Of a DNA stretch of 64,000 bases, positions 44,791 to 53,178 are shown in pieces. The stretch is from positions 3,073,001 through 3,137,000 of the forward strand of contig NZ_CP015381.1 of assembly GCF_001854245.1 (NCBI RefSeq), written 5' to 3'. This DNA comes from Desulfococcus multivorans. GTDB taxonomy: Bacteria > Desulfobacterota > Desulfobacteria > Desulfobacterales > Desulfococcaceae. Under the pieces are notes generated by a model, which worked only from the letters and a program-made list of their open reading frames with translations, was not told the DNA's origin and did not search any database. The first letter of the stretch is position 1. Every line of letters starts with the position of its first letter. The position numbers and the translations under genes are program-made.

Positions 44791-45774
44791 TTAAACCACC
44801 TTTCCTAGCGCTTTGGGTCTGATTTTATCCAGAAGCGGGTTTACGAGGTTGATGACCAGTATGGCATAAATCACGCCGTCGGCATAAATACCGATATTTC
44901 GGATCAGAACGGTCATCACACCGCCGAGGGCGCCGTAGATCAGCATCGGAATGAAATTAACCGGCGACGACGAGTCTTCAGTAGCCAGGAAAAAAGCCCC
45001 GAACAGCGTATATCCGGTCAGGAGGTGAAAGACCGGAGAGGCATACCGGGAAGGATCTACCGCATAAAACATCATAGCCGTCAAAAATACCCCTGCGAGA
45101 AACGAAACCGGAATTTCCCAACGGATGAAACCGCGGATAATGAGCACAAGTCCGCCTAGAATCAGGGCAATGCCAAAAGTAGCTCCGATGCCGCCCAGCT
45201 GTTTTCCCAGCAGCAGATCCATGGCGTTGTAGGAGGCCGCCACTTCCTTCACGCTGAACAGATCGGTGTGGAGCCCGGCATGTTTGACCGCAGCCAATGG
45301 ATAGAATACGGAAAAATCAACATCATAATGAGCCACTGCGGCGCTGAAATTGAGATAATCCGGCCAGGAAACCGTCAGAATCGCGAACGCCAGCACGGCC
45401 GGGTTGAACGGATTCCCGCCAATGCCGCCGTAAATCTGTTTACCCACGATGACCGCAAAAAAAGTCCCCACAACCACTATCCACCACGGCAGAGTCGGCG
45501 GCAACAACATGGCAAACATCAGACCGATCAGGGCGGCATTGCCGTCGACGATGGTTTCCGGCTGACGGGCAACGCGGTTGTAAGCCGCTTCCCACAACAT
45601 GGCGGATGAGATGGACAGGGCTATGATGCCGATGACGGACCATCCATAGAAATAGATGCTGATAAACACGGCCGGCAGGGCGGCAAGCAGGATACTATAG
45701 CTTCTCCCGGTGATATTGCTGCCGTTATGCCAGAACGGCGCGTGGGAAACGACAAATTTTTTCTGATTAAACAT
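44791..45774 (-). CDS. rnfD: RnfD, membrane subunit of Rnf2
   Basis: The 327-residue protein has HAPFWHNGSNITGRSYSIL near the start, about nine membrane helices, KQIYGGIGGNPFNPAVLAFA and a FLATEDSSSPVNFIPM loop. Where RnfD1 has AITQATPMDAF, this protein reads DFSVFYPLAAVKH, so the Thr that normally carries FMN is not visible. ATG 45774 follows AGGAGG and overlaps the rnfC2 stop by eight bases; the longer frame upstream is not supported. Confidence 0.92.
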   Translation of the reverse strand: MFNQKKFVVSHAPFWHNGSNITGRSYSILLAALPAVFISIYFYGWSVIGIIALSISSAMLWEAAYNRVARQPETIVDGNAALIGLMFAMLLPPTLPWWIVVVGTFFAVIVGKQIYGGIGGNPFNPAVLAFAILTVSWPDYLNFSAAVAHYDVDFSVFYPLAAVKHAGLHTDLFSVKEVAASYNAMDLLLGKQLGGIGATFGIALILGGLVLIIRGFIRWEIPVSFLAGVFLTAMMFYAVDPSRYASPVFHLLTGYTLFGAFFLATEDSSSPVNFIPMLIYGALGGVMTVLIRNIGIYADGVIYAILVINLVNPLLDKIRPKALGKVV

Positions 45775-47062
45775 TCGCGGCCTCCTCCTCCTTGCGAATC
45801 CTGTCCAGTTCGTATTTCGCAAGCCTGATATATTGAAAAATCGGTATCTTCGATACACAGACAAAACTGCACAGACCGCACTCGACGCAAGAATAGAGAT
45901 CGTACATGTCCGCTGCGTCTTCATATTGTCTGGCTTCCAGAAATCGAACCAGCATGTTGACCGGTATGTCCGCAGGGCAGATCCGTACGCATTCTCCGCA
46001 GTTGATACAGGGCGTGTCGGCCACCATGGGAATATCCTTGCTGTCCTGAATCATCAGGGCATCGGTATCGGGGCACACGGGATGATCCTCGGCGTAAATG
46101 GCGGCGCCGGTCATAGGGCCGCCGACGACGACGCGGTCCTTTTCCAGAAGCGTGATGTCGAAAGCCTTGAAGATGTCGCTCATCGGCGTTCCGATTCTGG
46201 CGCTGACCATCCGTTTGCTCATATCTTTGTTGATCAGGGTGAAGGTTTTGGTGACAGGGAGCTTCCGCTCCTGAACCGCTCTCCCGATGGATACAACCGC
46301 TTCGGCGGTGACGAAGGAGACACCCAGATCTTCACAGGTTTTGTCGGCCGGTACGGGCTTGCCGATAATATTCTTCATGATCATTCGGGGAAGAGCGGCG
46401 GGATATGCCGTATCAATCACCCTCAACTCGACGCCGGACGCTCCGCCGACGCCGCCGGCATCCGCCATCAGGCTCTGAGGAAGTGCGATGACGACCTTAT
46501 GAACACCGGTGATCTTCTTGAGAGCGCTGATACCGGCGTTCATGAAAGCGACATTCGTCTTCAACACGAACTGATTGGTGGCCATCAACAGATCCTTTTC
46601 AACCCCGCAAATGACGATGGTATCGATGGGAGAATCGGTACTGGAAAAAATGTCCGTCGCGGGAACGCCGGGAATGGCGCCAAGGTAGGCTTTCGCGGCT
46701 TCTATCCCCTCGGCGTCGATAGCGGCGGCAAAACCGTCGTCAAAATCGTCCTTGTCTTCCGTAATCACGGATACGGCGGTATAAACCTGGCCGTAATCGC
46801 CCGTATATGGCGTGATGGAAGAGATGGTTCCGGTCACGGAGGAGATGGCATAGATGTCGGTCTCCGGAAAGGGGCAAATCTTCTGCCCGGTCTTGACCCG
46901 GTCGCCGATCTTGATCGAGATCGCTGTCTTGCCGTCCAGGGGTTTCTTCAGAAAAAAAGTCGCCCTATCCGGCATCGGGATGCTCTCGGATTCCGCCGGC
47001 GTGCTTCCGCCCGTCTCGTATTCGAACCGGGGCTTCTTCGCAAAAAATGATGTATTCAGCAT
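45767..47062 (-). CDS. rnfC: RnfC-like subunit of Rnf2 lacking NADH motifs
   Basis: The 431-residue protein keeps the RnfC plan (barrel-like N-terminus KPLDGKTAISIKIGDRVKTG, then two 4Fe-4S motifs CINCGECVRICPAD and CVECGLCSFVCVSK). The glycine-rich flavin/NADH segment seen in RnfC1 (GLGGATFP, INGCECEP) is replaced by LGAIPGVPATDIF and VICGVEKDLLMA. I infer that it does not bind NADH in the standard way and may dock to another donor, such as the cytochrome encoded 70 bp upstream. Confidence 0.88.
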   Translation of the reverse strand: MLNTSFFAKKPRFEYETGGSTPAESESIPMPDRATFFLKKPLDGKTAISIKIGDRVKTGQKICPFPETDIYAISSVTGTISSITPYTGDYGQVYTAVSVITEDKDDFDDGFAAAIDAEGIEAAKAYLGAIPGVPATDIFSSTDSPIDTIVICGVEKDLLMATNQFVLKTNVAFMNAGISALKKITGVHKVVIALPQSLMADAGGVGGASGVELRVIDTAYPAALPRMIMKNIIGKPVPADKTCEDLGVSFVTAEAVVSIGRAVQERKLPVTKTFTLINKDMSKRMVSARIGTPMSDIFKAFDITLLEKDRVVVGGPMTGAAIYAEDHPVCPDTDALMIQDSKDIPMVADTPCINCGECVRICPADIPVNMLVRFLEARQYEDAADMYDLYSCVECGLCSFVCVSKIPIFQYIRLAKYELDRIRKEEEAANV

Positions 47063-47132
47063 ACTCCAACCCTTTTTTAGCCTTTTTTAAGGTGAAAGGA
47101 CTCTACATCCGACAAGGTACATCGTCGCAGGC

Positions 47133-47570
47133 TTACAAGCCGTGGCAGGCGGCGCATTCCACGGGACCCGCGCCCATTTCCTTGTGACAGTCGATACATT
47201 GGGCATGAAACGCATCCGTCTGTTTGGGCACCGACTCGACCCCCACTTCATCTTCTCCGTGACAATCCAGACAAGCCTTCGGAAGCGATCCGTCATCCGG
47301 AATGACGTGGCAGGCCTTGCATGCAAGCATTGCCGCACCCTCACCGGGATCCTGTGGGTGATGGTGGCAAGCGGTACAGGTAAGGTCATAACCGGCTGCG
47401 TGGGTGGCATGATCAAACACGACGCTACCCCCTGCACCCGTGAAAACGATCCGGAGCGGTTCGTCCGGCGCTTTTGCCGAAAACGCCGTGTAGCTTAAAA
47501 CACCCACGATCAGCAACACAATCGCGATGCCGTAAGCCATCTTCAATTCCTTGCTTGCATTTGAGGTCAT
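47133..47570 (-). CDS. Membrane-anchored five-haem cytochrome c, first gene of Rnf2
   Basis: The 145-residue protein has one N-terminal helix (MAYGIAIVLLIVGVLSYTAFS) that is an uncleaved anchor or signal, then five CxxCH motifs: CTACHHH, CKACH, CLDCH, CIDCH and CAACH, with extra His for axial ligation (VFDHATHAAG, DAFHAQC). The spacing resembles class III (c3/c7-like) cytochromes. It lies 70 bp upstream of rnfC2 in the same direction, like the multihaem cytochrome of the Methanosarcina acetivorans Rnf operon. ATG 47570 follows GGAAG; GTG 47579 is an alternative. Confidence 0.92.
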   Translation of the reverse strand: MTSNASKELKMAYGIAIVLLIVGVLSYTAFSAKAPDEPLRIVFTGAGGSVVFDHATHAAGYDLTCTACHHHPQDPGEGAAMLACKACHVIPDDGSLPKACLDCHGEDEVGVESVPKQTDAFHAQCIDCHKEMGAGPVECAACHGL

Positions 47571-47807
47571 CTTTGTCACTTCCTTTCAAATCGTTACAAA
47601 TCTGTGGTTTTATAGAGTGGGCGTAGTCTTAAACCGGATATCGCCTAACACAGCAGAATAAAAGTTTCAAGATATTTTTTCGTTCCTTGAATTATGAAAT
47701 AGCTGTAATAGCTTGTAAAATAAGGATGATCATCAGGAGCATTACTGTTGACGGCAGCGGATGTCTCGTGTATACCCAATAGCAAAATCGAGGAGGTAAA
47801 GTGTGTT

Positions 47808-48989
47808 ATGGAAACAGCTCATGAGAACAATACTGTCGACGATGCCGTCGGCGCCGCCGACGTCGATCGGAAACTCAACAAGATCATCCAGAAATATGCG
47901 GAGATTTCCGCCTCGGAAGACACCGTAAAGGCTCCCCAGAGCCATCGCCCTCCCCCGGCACCTTATTATCAGAATACCGAAGTGACGTCTTCCCCTTTCA
48001 AAGCCCAGAATTTGCAGAATGTCGTTGACGAGATCAAGGTGATCGAAGACGGCATCAAGCAGATTATCGCCTCGAGAACAAACAAAATCATCGAGGAAAA
48101 AATCCCGGTCGAACGTGAAAGACCGGTCAAATACAATCTCATTGACAAGAGTCTGGTGGCCCTCGGTCTCAAAGAGCAGGAGATTGAGACCTACACCGAC
48201 TACGAAATCGTGAAAAAGGAGGTTCCACGCACTGCCGATGAGGTCATGATCACCGAATTCCGGGGTATGATCGAAAAATATATCAAGAGCCTGAAGGGGT
48301 TGAACGAGGGGCTCCGATCGACCGTCGTCGAGGTCGACACCATCGTCAGGAATCTGACCGAGGTCAACGACGCGTTCACGGATCAGATCCACACCGACCG
48401 GCGTGCCTACAACGAGCAGGTCAAACACAGCCGTGAACTCGAGGACCAGCTCAGGGAACTGATCCCCATCCACGAATCCATGTCCCTGATCGACGATCGC
48501 TTTGCCGAGGTCGAAAAGGTGAGGGACCACATTGAAATGGCCCTGAGGGAGAGTCAGGGAATGGAGCTGAAGTACAAAACCAACATCGACATGGGGGTGA
48601 AGTATCAGAACGCCTTGAAAAGCTACCGGAAGCTCATCAACGACTTCAAGGAACGGGGCGATCTTCACGTTAACATGGTCGACAAGTTCGCCGCCGGTGC
48701 CGAGCATATGAAAGTGGCCGTTGAAAACGTGTCTCAGATATGTTCAGGTGTTGCCCGGGTCACCCAGTCGATGGTCATGATCGTTGACAGTATCGAAGAC
48801 GGAAACAAGGTTCTGGGCCGATACGCCTCCCTCGTGGGAGACCAGATGACCGCCGGCCCTCAATGGGAAATGGAATACAATGCGTTGAAGGATGCCGAAG
48901 ACGTCTACCGTCGGAATGACCAACTGAGACTTGAACAAATCAAGGACAACCGCGAAGAAATCGAGAGACTGATCAACAAAAACAGCTGA
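47808..48989 (+). CDS. Coiled-coil protein, unknown (gene A of three)
   Basis: I do not recognise this family. The 393-residue acidic soluble protein has a disordered Pro-rich stretch (SHRPPPAPYYQ), then long helices with heptad character from about residue 75 on (LQNVVDEIKVIEDGIKQII, VEVDTIVRNLTEVNDAF, RELEDQLRELIPIHESMSLI) and a C-terminal charged helix. No signal peptide, membrane segment or enzyme motif is seen. AGGAGG is 11 bases before ATG 47808. It is divergent from the cytochrome/Rnf2 operon and starts a tight three-gene unit. Confidence 0.8.
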   Translation: METAHENNTVDDAVGAADVDRKLNKIIQKYAEISASEDTVKAPQSHRPPPAPYYQNTEVTSSPFKAQNLQNVVDEIKVIEDGIKQIIASRTNKIIEEKIPVERERPVKYNLIDKSLVALGLKEQEIETYTDYEIVKKEVPRTADEVMITEFRGMIEKYIKSLKGLNEGLRSTVVEVDTIVRNLTEVNDAFTDQIHTDRRAYNEQVKHSRELEDQLRELIPIHESMSLIDDRFAEVEKVRDHIEMALRESQGMELKYKTNIDMGVKYQNALKSYRKLINDFKERGDLHVNMVDKFAAGAEHMKVAVENVSQICSGVARVTQSMVMIVDSIEDGNKVLGRYASLVGDQMTAGPQWEMEYNALKDAEDVYRRNDQLRLEQIKDNREEIERLINKNS

Positions 48990-49034
48990 CGAGACTGTTG
49001 ACGCCGTCATCTCTCCCCCACTCCAGGATACCGA

Positions 49035-49913
49035 ATGGAAGAGGTCACCCTCCAGGACATCGTCGATGCCGTTCAAGGGATCGATGTCAAAAACTTTCTT
49101 GCCGAAGTGGATACGTTTGTCGCCGCGCCGGAACATCTGCATTTGCCAATCGGACTTTCGGCGCACCGCCAGGCCGCCTCCTGCGGAAAACAACACGAAA
49201 CCTTTCAGAACATACTTCGCGAGGCGGCCCGTCTTCAGACCTGTTCGACCCTTGCCGTCAGTCGTATCGCTAATTTCCATTTTTGCGTGAACGGCCGGGC
49301 GATGCGGACACCGTCAGTTGCCGACAAGACACCGCTGTACTTCAGAATGCTGAGAAAACATCAGATCGAACTGCTTCTCAGTATCGAAAACGAAATCGGA
49401 TTGATCCGGGAAAGCCTGAGGCAGTCCCTTAAGATACATCAGGTTTTTCGCGAGAATGTCCCCCCCGTGGTCCAGGCAGGTCGTTTTATGGCCGTCGTCC
49501 GGGAGCGGATAGCGGCGCGCCCGACAACCCTGCTCAAATTGAACGGCACAGACAAAAAAATCGAACAGCTCAACGATACCTTTTCAGACATCCACCGGTA
49601 TGAGGACGCCTGCCACCGGGAAATTCGTCACGATGCAGAATCCAATCCCATCTCCGATGCCGTTGCAATCCTATCCGATCTGACCACGGCCACGATTCAC
49701 GACATGGAATATCGTAAACATCGCTTGAATGCCGACACCAGGGAGCTTGCCAAAGGTCGAAAGCTCCTGGTCAAACTGGCGACAAAAGGCTATTCCCCTT
49801 TCATGAAAAAAAGCCTCGACATCCTGGTCGCAAACCACGGGGAACGCATCCGCAGATTGAACGCCGCCGTGCGCGAATCCCGACAGCAGTATTATATCGA
49901 AGTACTGCCGTGA
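49035..49913 (+). CDS. Helical protein, unknown (gene B of three)
   Basis: I do not recognise this family. The 292-residue protein is mostly helical and basic (FRMLRKHQIELLLSIENEIG, LIRESLRQSLKIHQVFREN, HDMEYRKHRLNADTRELAKG). It has no membrane segment or catalytic motif that I can name. It follows gene A by 45 bp and precedes gene C by 87 bp. Its size and helix pattern suggest that it packs with the products of A and C. Confidence 0.75.
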   Translation: MEEVTLQDIVDAVQGIDVKNFLAEVDTFVAAPEHLHLPIGLSAHRQAASCGKQHETFQNILREAARLQTCSTLAVSRIANFHFCVNGRAMRTPSVADKTPLYFRMLRKHQIELLLSIENEIGLIRESLRQSLKIHQVFRENVPPVVQAGRFMAVVRERIAARPTTLLKLNGTDKKIEQLNDTFSDIHRYEDACHREIRHDAESNPISDAVAILSDLTTATIHDMEYRKHRLNADTRELAKGRKLLVKLATKGYSPFMKKSLDILVANHGERIRRLNAAVRESRQQYYIEVLP

Positions 49914-50000
49914 AGCCCCTGTTCTCCAGCGGCAAGTCCGCCAACAAACAGAGCCCTGAAAATCTATCGGTCTGTTCTATTTGATCAAAAGGCGTCCCGC

Positions 50001-51245
50001 ATGATGAAACCCGACAAAAAATATCAGAAAATCAGCGGCGAACTGGCACGCGCCGTCCAGGCCGAACTGAATTACAGAATCGGCAGCACACCGAAATCGA
50101 TAGATCTCGCGGAACTCGGTGATATATTCGAGCATCGCAATCGACAGATTGTCACCGCCCATCAGAACGACGCCGTCGCCGACATTCTATATCCGATATT
50201 TGTCACTTATCTTCAGTCCAGGGAAGGCGGAAAGCTTCATCTTTTTCCCGACAGCGTTTCGCCGGAAATCTTTTCAGAGTACATCAAGAAAAAGGAACGC
50301 TTCGAGACCTTATTCACGGCAGCGATCATGGGGCTCAAGGACACGGAACTGTTAGACATCATCAACGGCGTTCGGGCGATTTTCGAGGAACAGCACCAGA
50401 AATTAAAAGGGATCAACCGCCTGGCGGATACGGTGCGGCATATCCGACGGACGGTTGCAGACATTGCCGAAAAACCTTCGGGGAGCGAAAAACATGCCAT
50501 CGAATTCCTGATGCAGCTCGCCCCCCTCAACGCAGATCTCAGGGCTATTGAATCCGGTTGCGTCGAATTCAGGGAAAGCCCCTGTCTCAAAGCGGCGATC
50601 CAACACCTGGAAAACGAACTCCGGAACGCTGACAGGGTCATCGCGGAAAAAGGACGGAAGGCTTCCAAACTTCTCATCGACAATGCCGGCGCGATATTCC
50701 ATACCTATACCGTGACGCCCGTGAGCTTGTCCAACACCGAATCCTTTATTGCGCAGAAAGCCGCCATAGTGCGATACGCCAAAATCTTTGGCAGTATCGG
50801 CGACACGGAGCGACGGGAAACGCTCGAAAAATTCATTTCCGCCATTGACGTCACGCTTCAAAAACTCCGGCAGGAGATCGAAAAACAAAAGGAAGGCGAG
50901 GCCCTGCTGGCCGAAAAACACCAGCAGGAAATCAACGATGCCTATGAACGCTTCCTCGAAATCAAGAATCTCTTTGCCGACGGCCGTCTGACATTAGAAA
51001 GCCAGCAGAAAAACGCCGCCGAAAAGTTGCGGAAATGCCGCGACATCCTTATTGCCAACGGCCAACGGGTCATGGCGAGGGATATCGATCGATTCATCAA
51101 TTCGGCGGGCATCGGAAAATCCGCACCGTCGTCAAATCCGGATGCCGGTACGGACGACGCTTTTGATTACAGGAAAGGATTCCTGATTCTGCTGCCCATC
51201 TCGGTGATGCTTTTTTTTGCAGTGCTCCTTTTTCTGATCCTTTAA
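50001..51245 (+). CDS. Coiled-coil protein with C-terminal membrane anchor, unknown (gene C of three)
   Basis: I do not recognise this family. The 414-residue protein is helical almost throughout, with a clear coiled coil near FISAIDVTLQKLRQEIEKQK and EKHQQEINDAYERFLEIKN. It ends in one hydrophobic helix (GFLILLPISVMLFFAVLLFL), so it is a tail-anchored inner-membrane protein facing the cytoplasm. With genes A and B it could form a membrane-tethered cytoplasmic assembly. It ends 30 bp from the convergent radical SAM gene. Confidence 0.78.
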   Translation: MMKPDKKYQKISGELARAVQAELNYRIGSTPKSIDLAELGDIFEHRNRQIVTAHQNDAVADILYPIFVTYLQSREGGKLHLFPDSVSPEIFSEYIKKKERFETLFTAAIMGLKDTELLDIINGVRAIFEEQHQKLKGINRLADTVRHIRRTVADIAEKPSGSEKHAIEFLMQLAPLNADLRAIESGCVEFRESPCLKAAIQHLENELRNADRVIAEKGRKASKLLIDNAGAIFHTYTVTPVSLSNTESFIAQKAAIVRYAKIFGSIGDTERRETLEKFISAIDVTLQKLRQEIEKQKEGEALLAEKHQQEINDAYERFLEIKNLFADGRLTLESQQKNAAEKLRKCRDILIANGQRVMARDIDRFINSAGIGKSAPSSNPDAGTDDAFDYRKGFLILLPISVMLFFAVLLFLIL

Positions 51246-51275
51246 GGCCGGACAGACCCACTGCCGAAGTCCGGA

Positions 51276-52991
51276 TCAGGTACAGACCCCGCACAGACGG
51301 CAGGCGTCCGCCATTGGGCACGGCGGGGACGCTTTTCCTTTGAGGGCCAGATGGTATTCATTTTCCAGAAAAGACCTGGAAATGCCGTGATCGATGAAAT
51401 CCCACGGCAGTATTTCATCTGTTTTTCGCGCCCTGAGAACGAAAAAATCCGCGTTCACGGGAGACGATTTGAGGGTCTTGACCCAGTTCCCTCCGTTTCG
51501 GAGCACCCCCATCAAAATCGATGCCACTCGTCGATCACCTCGGGAAAGCAGCGCCTGTATGTAGGCATGTCGCGGGACATCATGATGGAGCCTCATATTG
51601 GGAATCCGTTTCAGACCGTCCTTTATCCGCTTGATCTTCCGTTTCAACATCTCCGGATCGTCCATGGGCGCCCATTGAAAGGGGGTCATGGGTTTGGGCA
51701 CGAACGAGTTGAGGCTGACGGTAATCTCCCCCATCCGCCCCCGGGTGCGACTCGACGCGAGAAAGCGATGTTTGATGCGCTTACAGAGCGTCACCACCGC
51801 ATCCACATCCGCGGGCGTCTCGGTGGGCAGCCCCACCATGAAATAGAGCTTGAGATTGGGAATCCCTTCGGCCACAAGGGTTTCTGCGGCCGAAAGCACC
51901 GCCGCCTCGTCAACACCCTTGTTGATGACCTGTCTCATCCGCTCGGATCCCGCATCAGGGGCAATAGTCGCCGTTTTCACCCGACTCTGCCGGAGGGTTT
52001 CCAACAGCTCCGGCGAGAGGGCGTCGGCCCTCAGGGAACTGAATGAGATGCGAATATCGGCGTCACGATAGGCTGCACAAAGGGATGAGATTCCCGGAAC
52101 ATCCGAAACCGCGGCCCCCACGAGCCCAATCTTATCCGTCAACGCCACGCCCGCGGCCATGGCGGCCTTCAGATGCTCCAGGGACTGAAATCGCGGCGGC
52201 CTGTAAACATACCCGGCCGCACAGAAACGGCATCCATGGGGGCATCCCCGCCCCACCTCGATAAGATAAGTCCGATCAAAGGTTGTATGGGGCGATAGTA
52301 TCGCGGTGCAGCTTACCGCACTGGAGAGATCCCGGGCATATCCCCTTTCAATGGCGGCCGGAACCGATTCCACGGGGGTGAAGGACCGGAGCGTGCCGTC
52401 CTCATGGTATTGAACCTCATAAAACATGGGGACATAGACGCCCGGAACCTCCCGCGCCAGGACTTTCAACATCTCCCGTCGATCCCTCTCCGGATCGAAT
52501 CGGTCGAAAAACGGATCGATCAGCGCTTCTCCCTCCCCAATGAAAAAGCAATCGATAAATGCCGCGAGCGGCTCCGGATTCAGCATGCAGGCGACCCCAC
52601 CGGCCGCCACCAGGGGATCGTCCGCCGACCGTTCACGGGAGGTCAATGGAACAGCGGATGTTTGAAGGATCTCCAGAAGATGGGAATAATCGCTCTCAAA
52701 GGAGATCGAGAAAGCGATGATGTCGAAATCCCTGAGGGGACGTCCGGACTCGATCGATCGGGGGAAGACCTGGGTTGCCGATCGATCCGGCAGGAAAACT
52801 CTTTCGCAGACCACATTTTCACGCTGGTTGATCAACCGGTATACCGTCTGATAACCCAGATTCGACATGCCCACCGAATAGGTATTGGGATAGACCAATG
52901 CCACGCGGAGTCGACCGGTCCAGTTTTTCAGAATCGTGCCGGTTTCGCCGGCGATGATGTCCACAACCGTTTTTCTCGATCTTCTTGTCAT
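51276..52991 (-). CDS. B12-binding-domain radical SAM protein (TIGR03960-like)
   Basis: The 571-residue protein has an N-terminal cobalamin-binding-like domain (RVALVYPNTYSVGMSNLGYQ, FSISFESDYSHLLEIL, GEGEALIDPFF) and a radical SAM motif CPHGCRFC in GRGCPHGCRFCAAGYVYRP. The C-terminus carries a further cysteine group (CRLCGVC). This is the YgiQ/TIGR03960-type plan, often accompanied by a TIGR03936 partner that is absent here. The reaction is unknown. It follows ftsZ, separated by a terminator, so it has its own promoter. Confidence 0.88.
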   Translation of the reverse strand: MTRRSRKTVVDIIAGETGTILKNWTGRLRVALVYPNTYSVGMSNLGYQTVYRLINQRENVVCERVFLPDRSATQVFPRSIESGRPLRDFDIIAFSISFESDYSHLLEILQTSAVPLTSRERSADDPLVAAGGVACMLNPEPLAAFIDCFFIGEGEALIDPFFDRFDPERDRREMLKVLAREVPGVYVPMFYEVQYHEDGTLRSFTPVESVPAAIERGYARDLSSAVSCTAILSPHTTFDRTYLIEVGRGCPHGCRFCAAGYVYRPPRFQSLEHLKAAMAAGVALTDKIGLVGAAVSDVPGISSLCAAYRDADIRISFSSLRADALSPELLETLRQSRVKTATIAPDAGSERMRQVINKGVDEAAVLSAAETLVAEGIPNLKLYFMVGLPTETPADVDAVVTLCKRIKHRFLASSRTRGRMGEITVSLNSFVPKPMTPFQWAPMDDPEMLKRKIKRIKDGLKRIPNMRLHHDVPRHAYIQALLSRGDRRVASILMGVLRNGGNWVKTLKSSPVNADFFVLRARKTDEILPWDFIDHGISRSFLENEYHLALKGKASPPCPMADACRLCGVCT

Positions 52992-53116
52992 AGGATTTCG
53001 AATTCAACAAACCTTTGCCGAAACATCGGAACAAAAACGGCATCCTGCCGAGATATTGTTCGCAAGGTCACTGGAAAACATCTCCGTATCGGTACGAACG
53101 ATTATCCGACAAATAA

Positions 53117-53152
53117 AAAACCAGGTTTTCCGCGGTAAAAAAACCTGGTTTT
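53117..53152 (-). terminator. Rho-independent terminator of the ftsZ end of the cluster
   Basis: aaaaccaggtttt (53117-53129) and aaaacctggtttt (53140-53152) form a 13-bp stem; on the minus strand the stem is followed by a T-rich run. It lies 27 bp past the ftsZ stop. Confidence 0.9.
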
Positions 53153-53178
53153 GTCCGTCTCGGCCGCCACTATCGCCG

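Noticed and set aside
51248-51274. Weak hairpin ccggac/gtccgg between gene C and the radical SAM gene
   Set aside because: Only six base pairs with a 15-base loop and no T run; too weak to call a terminator.
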